From positions 24,393,314 to 24,457,313 of the forward strand of contig NC_057824.1 of the NCBI RefSeq assembly GCF_910594005.1: a stretch of 64,000 bases of DNA, written 5' to 3'. This document shows, piece by piece, positions 20,990 to 32,905 of the stretch. This DNA is from Cervus elaphus. Taxonomy: Eukaryota; Chordata; Mammalia; Artiodactyla; Cervidae. Position numbers and translations under genes: made by a program. The notes below the pieces were generated by a model. That model had not been told where the DNA came from and did no database searches. It was given only the letters and a program-made list of their open reading frames with translations. Position 1 is the stretch's first letter. Every line of letters begins with the position of its first letter.

Positions 20990-21400
20990 ACACCAGGGCA
21001 GAACGTGCTTCCTCCTGCAGAAGGGCTATAAGGATTATGGTCACATGATCTGCCTAAGGTCCCACAGCTATTGGAAGGACTGATGCTGAAGCTGAAGCTC
21101 CAACACTTTGGCCACCTGATGCAAAGAGCCGACTCATTGGAAAAGACCCTGATGCTGAGAAAGATAGAGGGCAGGAGGAGAAGGGGACAGCAGAGGATGA
21201 GATGGTTGGATAGCATCACCGACTCAATGGACATGAGTTTGAGCAAACTCTGGAGACAGTGAAGAACAGAGAAGCCTGGTGTGCTGCAGTCCATGGGGTA
21301 GCAGAGTCGGACATGACTGAGCGACTGAACATCAACAACAATCACAGCTCTTAGAGGCAGAGCCAGGACCAGAGATGAACAGAGACCTGTCCCCTGAAGC
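20990..21400 (+). mobile_element. MIR split by a BovB insertion
   Basis: The left part ends 'tctgcctaaggtcccacagc' at about 21069. The right part resumes 'cagctcttagaggcagagcc' at about 21345. Joined, they follow the MIR order. Confidence 0.65.
21063..21349 (+). mobile_element. BovB LINE 3' end, 5'-truncated
   Basis: About 270 bases of the BovB (RTE-clade) 3' end. The C terminus of the reverse-transcriptase protein is still readable from 21071 to 21262 (LMLKLKLQHFGHLM... then RRRRGQQRMRWLD). It is flanked by CACAGCT at 21063-21069 and 21343-21349. It is a dead, 5'-truncated copy. Confidence 0.9.
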
Positions 21401-22297
21401 CCGGGTCCCAGCACACTCCCGCACACCTGTGACACTGGCGGGTCATCAGCTCCACGCCTGCCCGGGCTGAGCAGTTCCCGCTGAGCTGCACAACAGCCCC
21501 GGGGGGCTGGCGCCTGTCCTCCGGGTGCAGACCAGGAAACCCAAGCTCAGAGATGGGGTGCGCCTGGCCCGTCTGCTTCCCGCTCCGCGAACCCCCGTGT
21601 CTTCAGTCCTGAAGTTTTTCTGCTGGCAGAACACTGCGGATTGGTGTGCTTGGGGAACCCTGGGAACTGTCACTGTTACCATCTCCCGTTTCAGGAGCAC
21701 AGAAACCAGCAGAGAACGTGGATGCAAATCTCTGCGTCTAAAGGAAACGCCCATAACTTTATTTGAAGAAACTTTCTAAGCCTTTTTCTATCAGCGTTTC
21801 TTTTTTGCTGCCTCGTCATTTGTTTTATCAGCTGTAAGTTCTTATTAGTGGACAAGTGATAACAAATGCAGAGGATCGAAGGCTCATTTGTGGGATAAAA
21901 ACCTAGAAACTGAGAAGATTCTAGCTCTTCATTTCATCTGCGAATTGGAAAAAGACTACTTTGATTTGAATTCTGGTTTTTGGTGTTTTTTTTTTGGCCT
22001 TAAAATGTTTCTGGCAAGCTCATGGAACCCCACGGCTCCCCTGGGACAGGGTTTGAGAACCACTTTACCATTTCCCAAGAACCAGTCACAATGCCCACCT
22101 CAGGATCCAAGAGGGTGAGGTGCCAAGTCAGCAGCGTTGCTGAGTGTGCAGACGCTCGGGAGAAGAGTTAATTCACAAGGACCTGCGAGGCTGGAGAAGA
22201 ACCAAAACAGAAGGTGGGGACCAGATGCAGTCACAGCACTGAAGGTTCGGAGGGGCTTAAGCAGCTGGGTTTTCCACGTGTCCTCCCCTCCCCTCCA
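21401..22297. other. Unique intron sequence
   Basis: No recognised repeat or exon. Confidence 0.5.
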
Positions 22298-22495
22298 TGC
22301 CCTAAAGTCTTTGCAACCCGTGGACTGTAGCCACGAGCCTCCTCTGTCCTTGGGATTTCCCAGGCAGGAATACTGGAGTGGGTTGCCATCTCCTTCTCCA
22401 AGGGATCTTCCTGACCAGGGATCAAACCCAGGTCTCCTGCATTGCAGGCCAATTCTTTACGGTCACAGCTACCAGGGAGGCCCCTGTGCCCTAAA
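22298..22495 (-). mobile_element. Bov-tA SINE, antisense, with TSD
   Basis: The element lies between TGCCCTAAA at 22298-22306 and 22487-22495. The body has the 'aggaatactggagtgggttg' segment and a reversed head 'gctaccagggaggcccc'. Confidence 0.9.
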
Positions 22496-22738
22496 TGGCC
22501 CCCTCAAAGTGTGGCAGCTCCTAGGGACCAAGGTAGGGGATCACCAGGAGAAGGAACTGGGGAGGGGGCAGGTGAGGGAAGAACTTTTTTAAAAAAAAGG
22601 ATTTAAAAAATTCCAAGGAAGTTACATGACAAATACACTAACTAGGTTCAGGCAAAAAGTGGGGGTGCTTTTGTGAATCAAACGCTGAGCATACAGAGAG
22701 GACCAGATGGTGGAGACGGACTTACAAACCGGTTGTGC

Positions 22739-22960
22739 AGGACTCCCCTGGTGGTCCATCGGATACAAATCCCCCTGCCAACGCAGGAGACACGGGTTCG
22801 ATCCCTGGTCCGGGAAGATCCCACGTGATGTGGGGCAACTAAGCCCGTGCATTGCAGCTACTGAACCTGCACTCAGGAGCCTGTAGAAAGAGAAGCCACC
22901 TCGATGAGAAAGCCCGCGCACAGCAGCAAAGTCCCAGCGTGGCCACGAATGAGTAAGCAG
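22739..22960 (+). mobile_element. CHR-type SINE, near full length
   Basis: The head 'aggactcccctggtggtcc' is followed by the 'cacgggttcgatccctggtc' segment and the later 'agaagccacctcgatgag' part typical of the long CHR form. Confidence 0.85.
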
Positions 22961-23379
22961 GTCGTGCAGAGCAGGGAGGCGGGTCTGGTGGGGACAGCAC
23001 GTGAAGGGGCAGGTGACACTGAGGGGCACGGCCATGGGAAGTGACGAGACAGCCTGGAAGGCTGGGCAGGGTCAGGTAGTGAAGGCTGCTGGCAAAAGAG
23101 GGTTGGACCTTTGCCCTGGAAGCAGCAGGGAAGGTTCTCAACCAGGGGAGCGGTGAGTCAGGAGGCTTGGGTTTTGATCGACTGGAGTCTGACAGGCAGG
23201 GGTGAAGGGGTACACAGAAGGGACAGGCACACTCAGGCCCTCCCTTGGCCCTCAGCGCCCGAGCAGTGTGGGCTGTGCCCGTTCTGTGGCTGAGAACAGG
23301 TCTCTGCAGAGGTACCGTCTTGCTCAGCTCGGTGTACGTCCTTTGAGTCTTTTTTTTTTCTGGGTATTTATACACTATC
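22961..23379. other. Intron, possibly old repeat-derived
   Basis: G-rich text without a firm family match. No exon. Confidence 0.4.
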
Positions 23380-23612
23380 CTGAGCTTCCCAGGTGGCACT
23401 ACTGGTAAAGAGCCTGCCTACCACTTCAGGAGACGTAAGACACACGGGTCCGATCCCTGGGTCAGAAAGATACCCTGGAGGAGGGCATGGCAACCCATTC
23501 CCAAGATTCTTGCCTGGAGAGTTCCACAGACAGATGAGCCTGTCGGGCTACAGTCCATGGGGTCTCAAAGAGTCGGACACAACTCAAGCGACTCAGCACG
23601 CACACACATGCT
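23380..23612 (+). mobile_element. Bov-tA SINE
   Basis: A sense full-length copy with a short insertion in the head (gacgtaagacac), ending in 'cgactcagcacgcacacac'. Confidence 0.9.
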
Positions 23613-23664
23613 ATACTTGTAGCATAGTATTGCCTTTTTTTTTTTTTGTAACCTAAATGAGTGC

Positions 23665-23900
23665 TATTTTCACTCAGTAAAATGTCTTGCATTTGTTTAA
23701 TGTGGGTTCATAAGAGCGCCTTCATTCATTTTTGACTGCTGAGGAGCAGTCAGTCTCGTGGGCAAACCACTGTTTATTTAACCAATCTCCCATTGATGGA
23801 TGTTTAAGTTGTGGCCAATTTTTTTTTTTTTTGTCCTTAACAAATAAGAGCGCCTCCACGGCCCCTTGCACAAGGATTTCCCTGGGGTAAGAAACATGAA
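23665..23900 (-). mobile_element. Old L1-type 3' region, antisense
   Basis: 'tttaaccaatctcccattg', 'atggatgtttaagttgtggc' and the T-run at 23819-23832 match antisense L1M text. Confidence 0.6.
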
Positions 23901-24034
23901 GCGTGTCCAGAAATGTCTAGGCTGTGGAACGAACAGGATCTGGTGACCAATAAAAGTATGTGGGTGGAGGACCACGGGGGCTAGCTTCAGGCAGAATATC
24001 CAGGAGCCTTGGTTTCTCTCGGAATGTTCTCTGT

Positions 24035-24165
24035 GCTTTTTTTTTTTGGCTGCACTGCGCTCATTGCGGCACACGAGGGCTTCTCTTGTTGCGGAGCACA
24101 GGCTCTAGAGTGTGTGGGCTCAGTACTTAGGGCGCCCAGGCTTCGTTGCTCTGGTTATGCACACG
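24035..24165 (-). mobile_element. Long CHR-type SINE, antisense fragment
   Basis: A T-run, then 'ggctgcactgcgctcattgc' and 'cttctcttgttgcggagcac'. The reversed head is missing. Confidence 0.8.
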
Positions 24166-24944
24166 CATTTAACAGGGGCGTCTCCATGATCCCCGCTTCT
24201 GACCCAGCACCGCCGTTGCTCGCGGACGTCGTTCTGTTCAGGAGGACTGCAGCAGCTGTGATGATTGGAAAGGTTCCCGGGGGCTGGCAGGGGCCTCCAA
24301 GGGCTGGCCCACCCGTGGCTTGGCTTGTCGTCGCAGACTGAGTGTGACGGCATGACGGAGCCCCCAAAGGCTTCTGCCCAGGCACCCCTGCTGAGCGTCC
24401 GCCTCTCTGCCATACTTTTCTCTCTCTAGCCAGCATCCCATGACCGAAATACAGCTTCCTTTATTTGTGGCTCTCCAGCCGTGGCATTTTGTATAAATGT
24501 GCTTTTCTCTGAAAACACACACAGAGTATTATTGAATGTTGTTGTTTTTTTTTTAAGCATTTCAGATCCCTGAAGGGCCAGAAGTCAATATTATCCCAGG
24601 GTAACGGGAATGGCTGTTTTGTGACATCTTTCATACTAAAGCAGCCTGCCTCCTTAAAGCCCCAAAGTCATCAGGAAAGCAGTCCAAGCCCAGCAAATCG
24701 GGGCTGATGATTTGTTTTCCTCCATCCCCATCTTTGCCCACTGTGAACTCAGGTCCTTGAAAGCCGCAGCCTCACAACGTGGTTCAAGAGTGGACACCTC
24801 CACCGTGTGACATACTAAGTTCAGACGGTGCTTTACAGTGACTCCCCCCAAAATATTTGCGAGTTTATAAAAAATCCAGATACATGGTGTATGCGGTATA
24901 TGCTTCTAGCATCACAGGCTTTTTTAAGGCCCCAGGATAAAAGT
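24166..24944. other. Unique intron sequence
   Basis: No recognised repeat or exon. Confidence 0.5.
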
Positions 24945-25075
24945 CCCTTTTATTGAATGCCAACTATGTGCGAGGCACCAGGCCAGTTGCTTTACAGAAA
25001 ACCAGGAGGTAAATATGCGAAAACCTCGTGTGACTAATTCCACTTTTGCAGCTGAGCGAGCAAAAGTCAGAGGCA
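24945..25075 (+). mobile_element. MIR SINE
   Basis: 'ttattgaatgccaactatgt' then 'gcgaggcaccaggccagttg' is the MIR 5' region. Confidence 0.7.
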
Positions 25076-27534
25076 GCATCACCCGCGCCTCGTCCCAGAA
25101 AGACTGAGCCTGGTTCAGGCTCCTGCTCTTTCTAACGCGTCTGCCTGCTTCCTGAGAAGGAGGTTATTGCCCGCTCGGCATTCTTTCCTTTCCTGCTAAG
25201 TTGACTTGAAGCCTCCGTGGCACTTCTGGGGTAAAACTGTCCTTTGTTGTGGCTTTCTGAGCATGTTAACTTCCTCGGCTACATTTGGGCCCAGATGCTG
25301 AGTCCCACGCACCCTGCACCCTCATGAATTGAGCGGGTCTGCATCAGTCTGATGGAGTGATTCTCCCCCAAACACCTCCCCCACCACACACAGACACACT
25401 CTTTTAGGAAAGTGGAGAATGTCCTGAAATAGCTGACATTTATAAAGTCTTGGGTGTTCTGGAAAAATGCTTTTTGTGTGTGCGCCAGGTTTCCTGCCTG
25501 ATGCCCAGGGGATGTGGCCACTGGCTCAGAGCAACATCCAAAGCACCCTATCAGAGTGCCCGGGCCTGGGGGAGGCCACGACCTGTCCCCTCTCTGAGCA
25601 GAGAGCAAATGCAGAAAGCACCCTGTACCCACTCCTGGCCCCGCTGGATCAGCAGAGGGGCACCCCGGGCTGGCCAGGCACCTCAGGAAGCTTCTGGCCT
25701 CGAGTCACTGAAAGGCCACCAGCATTGGAGCGCCAGCGTATGCCACCATGCTGTTCACACCGGCCACATTCCCTGCCAGGGCGCCACCGCCACAGGGAAG
25801 TTAGGGGCACATGTCCTGGAGCCGGCCTCCTTGGGTTTAAGTCAGCGTCCGCTGTGTGATGTCAGGAAGTTCCGTGAGGTTCCTGAGCCTCAGTCTTCCC
25901 TTCTGTCAAATGGGGCTGATGACAGCACCCACCTCACTAGGGCTGGAGCCCAGCTCTATGGTACCTCCCGTTGTCTGGGTATCTCAGCAACTGGGGGAAC
26001 CAGAGGGCTCAAGCAGCCTGCCCTGAGCTCCCCTTGCAGGGCAACTGACCCAATCCCTCCAGGCCCCTCCATGGGGCATGTGCAAGGATTCTAGGGGGTG
26101 TTCAGGCCAGAGGGGCCCTGCCCTGAGAGAGCCACCAAAGACAGAGCCCCTGCAGGGTATGCACTCTTCCAGCACCTCCTGCAGCAGGCGGGCACATCGG
26201 GGAGGCACACACAGAAATGGGGTGATGGCTGTGGACAGTCACTTCAGGACCTGTAGACGAGAGTAGGGGAGAAGGTCGCCCAGGCGGTGGGGCCAGGCCC
26301 GCGGAAGGCATGTGGATTTCATTCTGCGGCTCTGGGGGGCACTGCACTTAATTACAAGTCTCTCTGAGCTTGTGTGGCTGCTCAGTAGAGAGTAGATCCG
26401 AGAGAGTGGTGCGGGGGCCATTGGGGTCCACCCAGGAGCCAGGCCCGAGGCTGGTGGGGGTGCACCCTTGGTGACACCTTTGGGTGCAGCTTGCCGGGTC
26501 ATGGCTGGCAGCTCCTGAGGATGGCGCTGTCCTCACACGTCGTGTGGCAGCTCGGGACAGGCAGAGCGTTCCCCATGGCTGCTCTCAGTCATACCACGAG
26601 GGGAGGGAGATGGAGAGACTGAGGCTGGAGCGGCGAGGTGACCAGCCAGCTGGCATCTCCGAGAAGCAGTCACACGCTTTGACCTCCGCCCCCTGAGCCA
26701 TCCTGAGCCTGGAATGTCTCAATGGCTCAGGCACCACTGAAGGGGGATTTTTAAGGCTCCACACGTTGCCAGCCTCAGGCCAAGTGTCTCCACAAACAGG
26801 GGACACAGCAACCTGTGGAGGAAGGCCCCATTACCACCCCCACTTAACAGATGGGGCTCAGAGAGGTTGGGCAGTTGGCCCCAGGTCACACAGTGGCACC
26901 TGGTGTGGTTGACCACTCCGAGGCCACCTCACCCCCACGGTCTGCTCGGTCCAGGGTCCAGGGATCCTGCTCAGGGCTTGGGGTCTGAAGAGATTCTCGG
27001 CCTCACGCTGGGGGAGTCACAGCTGGAAGCCGAGACACCATGATCTCAACCCACACGTGGTCTCCCCTCACACGTGGTTCCCGAGCTCCTGTTCTCACTT
27101 CTGGGCCAAGAAGGGTTTTCTGAGCACGCCTGTCAGAGCCCACTGATAAATCAGGCCCGAGATGCCTGTGCTTGGCTGGCAGCACTAAGTGGCTAAGTTT
27201 CCTCAAGCCAGTTGACATTTGCCCAATAGGTGTGAGGTATCAACAGCTTTTTCTCCTGCTTTCTGTAGCCCAGACTGGCTTTCAGCCAGAACTCTTTAAA
27301 AAATATATAATAAGGTGCTGACCTGCAGTGGAAAATGTTGGTGTACCAGCCAAAAGCAGGAGCCTCCGCAGTAGAGATTTAAGGGTCCGCTGGTCAAGGG
27401 TAAATTTAGAAACCTTCTGGAAAGTCCTGGGGCTGGAAGGATATAGTGAAGCCCTGCAGCGATGAGAGTCTGGGGACTTCTTCAACTCTTTGCCTTCGCG
27501 GAGCCAGAAAAATGGAGTTTGGTGAAAGCAGTGG
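25076..27534. other. Intron with two MIR fragments
   Basis: Mostly unique. An antisense MIR piece lies at about 25840-25960 ('tctgtcaaatggggctgatg') and a sense piece at about 26815-26930 ('cttaacagatggggctcag'). The long frame 25450-26094 has no family resemblance. Confidence 0.5.
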
Positions 27535-27900
27535 AGTTCATCTTTTCATTCATTCCTTTGTTCTACAAACAGGTATTGAGCTTCGTCTGTGCCAAGCACT
27601 GTGCTTGAGGTGACAGCCGCGAGCAAACCAGACATCCATGGCCCTGCCACATGGAGCTTGCAGTCTATAAGAATAGTAGGCATTATACATGGAATCATAC
27701 CAGTAAATAACTGGATGGTAACAGGGAACCTGGCCTTCTCTAGTGGGAATCAGGGAAGCCCTCCCTGAGTAGGTGGTGTGCGTCGACAGTGGAAGGTTTC
27801 ACTGGACAAACTGGATGGGGAGGCGAGAAGGTGTTTCAGGCAGGAACAGCATATGCGGGGTGGGGAGGGGCCAAGTCAGGAAGTGACTGAGCCTCACAGT
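27535..27900 (+). mobile_element. Mammalian-wide L2/MIR-class repeat
   Basis: 'cattcattcctttgttctac', 'gtgccaagcactgtgcttga' and 'ccacatggagcttgcagtc' follow a common old mammalian repeat. I am not sure of the family name. Confidence 0.6.
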
Positions 27901-27949
27901 GAGGGGCAGGCTCCCCCGGCTCCCCGTCAATGGCACCTGCTGTGCTTCG

Positions 27950-28110
27950 CACTCGGCTCCTCCTCGCATGTTCATGGATTCGTGATCTCACTTTCAGAAC
28001 CCCCTGCAGAGAGGCAGGCACATGCCCATTTTGTGTTCGAGGTTTTCGGAGGCTCAGAGTGGCTGAGGAACTCAGTGGGACTTGCACAGCGAGTCAGCAA
28101 CACCAGTGTC
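27950..28110 (+). mobile_element. MIR-like fragment
   Basis: The MIR order is visible in weak form: 'cccattttgtgttcgagg', then 'gaactcagtgggacttgc'. Confidence 0.5.
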
Positions 28111-28191
28111 CGTCCTCCCTCTGCTGACTCTGACCCTGGCCCACAGCCTCACTCTCTGTGTTCTCAGTTTTACCCTTTAAAAAAAAAAATT

Positions 28192-28419
28192 ATTTTGTAT
28201 TGAAAGTGAAAGTGTTAGTCACTCGGTCACACCCAACTCTTTGCAACCCCATGCGCTGTAGGCCACTGGGCCTCTGTCCATGGAATTCTTCAGGCAAGAG
28301 TATTGGAGTGGGTTGCCGTGCCCTTCTCCAGGGGATCGTCCTAACCCAGGGACCGAACCCACGTTGCAGGCAGATGCTTTACTGTCTGAGGCACCAGGGA
28401 AGCCCCGATTTTGTATTGA
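28192..28419 (-). mobile_element. Bov-tA SINE, antisense, with perfect 12-bp TSD
   Basis: The element (28204-28407) lies between two identical copies of ATTTTGTATTGA at 28192-28203 and 28408-28419. The sequence on the right continues as an antisense L1, so the SINE landed at or in that L1. Confidence 0.95.
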
Positions 28420-28600
28420 GGTATAGTCAATTAACAGTGTTGTGACAGTTTCAGGTGAAGAGCCAAGGGACTCAGCCATACATATACATGTATCCATTCT
28501 GCCCCAAACTCCCCTCCCATCCGGGCTACCACATGACATTGAGCAGAGTTCCATGTTCATTTTTACACTTATTCTCTGTTATTTGTTATTACTGATGCAG
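28405..28600 (-). mobile_element. L1 3' region, antisense
   Basis: 'tattgaggtatagtcaatta' and 'cagccatacatatacatgta' match the artiodactyl L1 text read in antisense. Confidence 0.7.
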
Positions 28601-29327
28601 GTCAGGGGCCTGCCAGAAGGCTCAGAACCCCATAACTAACAAGCCCATCAGAGGAGAATTCCCTTCCAGTTGCTGACCTTCTGAAATCTGCAACAGCTGG
28701 AAGCCCAGAATTGTGCCTTAAAAGTGTCTCCTGTCCCCAGCACATGGCACTTTCTCAGCGTACCACTTGGTTGAGTGACTCTCAACCTCCTTTCACCCAC
28801 CTTAGAGTCCCTAAATCTCAGTTTCTTGTCCAAATGCGGCACAGTGGTGCTGTCCCTGAGGAGCCAAGCTCAGTGTCCAGCTTTGGGAGGCGTCCCTCCA
28901 GCCTCAGGCTAGAGCGGTCTCATTCTCCCGCTGCGGCCGGGGTGGCAGGGCCTCCTCCACTCAGCACAGCCTTCGGGTCAGCTCCTTTGCTCCTCCAGGC
29001 AGGTGGGCTTGACCTTCCACGGTCCCCTACCTCCACAACGTCGGTGGGACAGCCAAGCAGGTGATCAGGAAGTCAGTCCACCAGAACCCCTGCTCTCAGC
29101 TGGAGAGGCGCGCAGGCCCTGCCCCCACGGGGCCCAGGGCAGAGGCACAGCTCTTTTGGAAGCACAGCGTCCCAGCCCAGCGAGCTCTTCTCCATCTGAG
29201 ATCCTGGGTCGAGCCAGCCTACCCCTGGGGCCCTCCACCCTGGCTGCATGTTTCTGGAATCGCCTTGAGAGCATCTGAAAAGCCCCACGTCCATGCCCAG
29301 TGCAGCCCAGTTAACAGAGTGAGGAGG
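28601..29327. other. Unique intron sequence
   Basis: No recognised repeat or exon. Confidence 0.5.
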
Positions 29328-29452
29328 GACTTCCCTGGCTGTGTGGTGATTAAAACTCCATGCTTCCAATGCAAGGGACACGGGTTCGATCCCTGGTCGG
29401 GGAACTAAGACCCCACACGCCGTGAGGCACAGCCAACAATAAATAAAAGCAG
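29328..29452 (+). mobile_element. CHR-type SINE
   Basis: The head 'gggacttccctggctgtgtg' is followed by 'cacgggttcgatccctggtc', ending in an AATAAATAAA tail near 29440. Confidence 0.87.
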
Positions 29453-30879
29453 AGAGAGTAGAGGGTCGCTGGTGCTTGTTGAAGCCCCCTGGCTTACTCG
29501 AGCACCCACCCTGTCTTGAGGACACTGTCAGAAATGAAAAGATCTCTCTGAATTTCTCTTAGTAGACCTTACAAGAGGGTTCTGAGTAACCACTGGGGTC
29601 AGATGCTGTGGCCTGATTGTCATTCGTTTATTAATCCTCAAACGTTCACCGAGCATCTACCATGGGGCTCGCACAACCCGGGGCCCAGCATGACCCACGT
29701 CCCTTCGCCATGGACCAGCTGCCTCAATCCTCTCCCGGAGATGGATTGACAGCTGGGCAATCTGCTCAGCCAGGGGCTGTCCTCCATCGGAGCAGCTGCT
29801 GCTTGGCGAGTTTGAGAGAATAGGGGGTTCTGATATGGGAGCAGGATATATTTGGCTGCCTGGGCCCAGTTTCAGGAAAGGCCAAGTCTTCGAGCTTGTC
29901 CCACTTTCAGGAAACCATTTGAGCCGTGCCCTATGCCATGGTCTGCCTAGGCTGGGGAGTGGAAGGTTCTAGATGGGCCCTGCCTTCGAGGAGTCATGGG
30001 ATCCTGGGGAAGACAGTGCCTCACCTGCTATTACTACGTAGTCTGATCGTGCGTGACCATGTGGGAGCCCAGGACAGGGGTGCTGGCCTGCCCAGAAGGG
30101 GCGGGCTCCTGAAGGAGGTCTGGACAGGTGGGCCAGGCTAAATGCAGGCCATCCCGGGCGGGTGGCAAGACCTGGGCTGTGAAAACCTTGGTGCACATGT
30201 GCGTCTCACAAGCAGCCTGTGCCGTGCGGGCAGCAGGAGGCAGGAGATGAGGCCACGCGGGCCTGACCCCCTGTGCTGTCGACCATCCTGGGCTTCATTG
30301 GAGGCCCAGGGGAGCACTGACGGGCTTCAAGCAGGGGGGCTAAAGGCTGCCTGCTAGATGACCACACCCAACCCTCAGAAGAGGACAGCTGTTTGCAGGG
30401 GGTGGCGCCGGGCTGGGCTGCCCATGAGATCCCATGAGCCGCACTTGGCTGGAGGAAGACGTGGCCAAAAACATGTCCTCGTGCAGAGCAGCTGCAGACC
30501 AAACCACTTGTCTACTCCAGGGCCAGAGTGCCCAGCCCCCAGTGCTTCTTGGGAAGTGCGGCCCCAGTCCAGTCCCCTCTCACCCCGTTTCCTAGGCCAG
30601 GGTTTCGCTGACTTTTATTAAAGGGGTGTGTGGTCTCTGTCAGAACCTGACCCCGCCTGCAGCTTAGCAGGACATTCTACAAATGTGCAGACGCCCGCAA
30701 TAAGCCACACTTCACTTATAAAATCAGGCCTATGGGCCGGCCTTGGGGATTTGACCTTTGGGATGTTGTTTGTTGCCTCCTGACCTTGGCCTTCAAACTT
30801 GATCCCCCCGCTTCTCTCCTTGGCCAGTTGTTCTCAGCATCTCTCCAGAGAGATCCTTTTCAGGTGTTAAGTCAGATCA
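29453..30879. other. Unique intron sequence
   Basis: Possible L2-type text at about 29627-29680 ('accgagcatctaccatgg'). No exon. Confidence 0.45.
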
Positions 30880-31441
30880 CGTGTGTCCTCTGCTTAAGTC
30901 CGTCCCTGGCTCCCATTTCACTCAGAATGAAGGCCAGATTCCACCGTGGGGTCTCACTGAGACCCCACACAGCCTGCTTCTCCCAAGACTGACCTGCCTC
31001 TTCCCGCTGCCCCAGCCACTCCACAGCAGCCATGTGGGCCCGGCTGAGCCTCCACTCTGCCAGGTGCCCCTTGCGGTCCCTGCACTGGGTTGGCCTCTGC
31101 TCAGGACACTCTCATCCTAGGTACCTGCCTGGCTCTGGCTTCTGTCTTGCTCCTCAGACCTCACTGTCTCAGAGGGTTTTCGCTGACCGTCCGGTGCCCC
31201 CTCCCCGCCCTCCAGAAGCCTCCTGCCCTGCTTAACTCTTCCTCAGACTTATTCCCTCCAATTAGTTTGTCTCTTCATTGCCTGCCCACTCCACCCTCCC
31301 CAATCCCATCCCACCCCATCCCATCGTTGAACTGGAAGCGCCAAGATAGCAGACACTGTGTTTTGTTGACTGATAAATGCCCAGCTCCTGGAGCTGCTCA
31401 GAAAGCATTGGATGGATGGATGGATGGATGGATGGATGGAG
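30880..31441 (+). mobile_element. L2 LINE 3' end with expanded (GGAT)n tail
   Basis: 'cctctgcttaagtccgtccc', 'tgaaggccagattccacc' and 'cagacactgtgttttgttg' run in L2 order. The element ends in a (GGAT)n microsatellite at 31407-31441, where the L2 consensus carries its short tandem tail. Confidence 0.7.
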
Positions 31442-32089
31442 CCAACAAGTCTTCAGTGTCCCTTTACACGCTAGACACTGTTTGCTGTGGACTCAGGTGA
31501 CCGGAAATACCCCTCCCTTTAGAGTTGCCAGGCCCTGTGGATGCTCTAGGTAGTCCAGCACTGCTGACCATGATCGGGGCCCTGCAGGGCCCGGCTGAGA
31601 GCTGGGACAGTGAGCAACGAGGGGATCTGACCTGGGCAGGAATCCTCCCATTCAGGCACCCACCCGGATGGGCGAGTCAGTGGTGCCGGGCCCACAGGCT
31701 GCCCAGATCCTCAAGGAATAAAAACGTTACTGTGCTCGTGACTCCTGCTGCCAGTTTGGCTGCACACACGGTTCCCCCTTTGTCATCAGTTTCCGCTGTG
31801 GCCAGATAAGTGGGGTGCGAGGTCTCAGTTCTGCTTCCCGGCGAAGGTGTGTAGCCCAGGCGCCCAGCAACAGTGCGGGTACCCTCCCCTCCTCCACAAA
31901 GAGCAGGAGGAATTGGACCCAGGACATTTTCCGGATGAACTCTGTTGAAAGAGATAGTTCTTGAGTCCAGACCTGATGTGAAGAATAAGTGTTTTACACT
32001 ACTCTCAGAACGAAAGGGAGAACCCAGAGTCAGACGTTCTTGAAAAGACTGGGTGATGGGCTCATTTCAGCATAGCTGGGGATACATGT
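31442..32089. other. Unique intron sequence
   Basis: No recognised repeat or exon. Confidence 0.5.
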
Positions 32090-32410
32090 GTTTGTAACCC
32101 CCAAGTTAATTTACAACTAGTTACACAGGGGATGAAAATGTTCTAAAATTGATTCTAGTGATGGTTGCATAATTCTGAATAGACTGAAAAATCACTGGAT
32201 TATACCTTTAATGGGCTTCCCTGGTGGTTCAAATGGTAAAGAAACTGCCTGCAGTGAGAGAGGCCCAGGTTTAATCCCTGGGTTGGGAAGATCCCCTGGA
32301 GAAGGGAATGGCTACCCACTCCAGTAGCCTTGCCTGGAGAATCCCATGAACAGAGGAGCCTGGCAGGCTACAGTCCATGGGATCGCGAACAGTCAGACAC
32401 GATTAAGCAA

Positions 32411-32453
<43 letters not shown>

Positions 32454-32510
32454 CTTTAAATGAGTCGATTATACAGTATGTGGTTATACCTCAATAAAGA
32501 TGTACTTTTT
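32090..32510 (+). mobile_element. L1 3' end (L1MA-like) split by a Bov-tA
   Basis: The left piece is 32090-32212 ('gatgaaaatgttctaaaatt', 'gatggttgcataattctg'). The right piece is 32453-32510 and ends 'tacctcaataaagatg', the L1 polyadenylation region. Confidence 0.75.
32203..32463 (+). mobile_element. Bov-tA SINE with (CA)n tail
   Basis: A sense copy whose 3' tail became a (CA)n run at 32413-32451. The flanks ACCTTTAATG (left) and CCTTTAAATG (right) are an imperfect target-site duplication. Confidence 0.88.
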
Positions 32511-32514
32511 TGAC

Positions 32515-32905
32515 AAAGTTTTATTGATTTTTTTGAACTCTTTCTTCCTTTTGGTTTCTGCCCTCTAAGGTTGGTCCAGTGGTTTGTGTAAGCTTCTTAT
32601 AGGGTGAGATTTGTGCTGAGTTTTTGATGGTTTGTTTCTTTTTCCTCTGATGGACGAGGTTGAGTGAGGTGGCAATCCTGTCTGCTGATGATTGGGTTTG
32701 TATTTTTGTTTTGTTTGTTGTTTAGTTGAGGCGTCCTGCAAAGGGTGTTTCTGGTGGTTGGGGGTGATGCTGGGTCTTGTATTCCAGTGGTTTCTTTAGT
32801 GTGAGTTCTCACTGTTTGATACTCCCTAGGGGTAGTTCTCTGGTTGTCTAGGGTCTTGGAGTCAGTGTTCCCACTCCAAGGGCTCAGGGCTTGATCTCTT
32901 CCTAT
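32515..32905 (-). mobile_element. Artiodactyl L1 5' region, antisense, without the ORFs
   Basis: The reverse strand reads as the region upstream of ORF1 in bovine-type L1: 'gggaacactgactccaagac', 'caaacccaatcatcagcag' and 'gagggcagaaaccaaaagg'. Neither ORF1 nor ORF2 is attached. A 71-residue frame on it is not a gene. Confidence 0.7.

Noticed and set aside
25450..26094. 214-residue open frame, + strand
   Set aside because: Runs into a MIR fragment and shows no protein-like composition.
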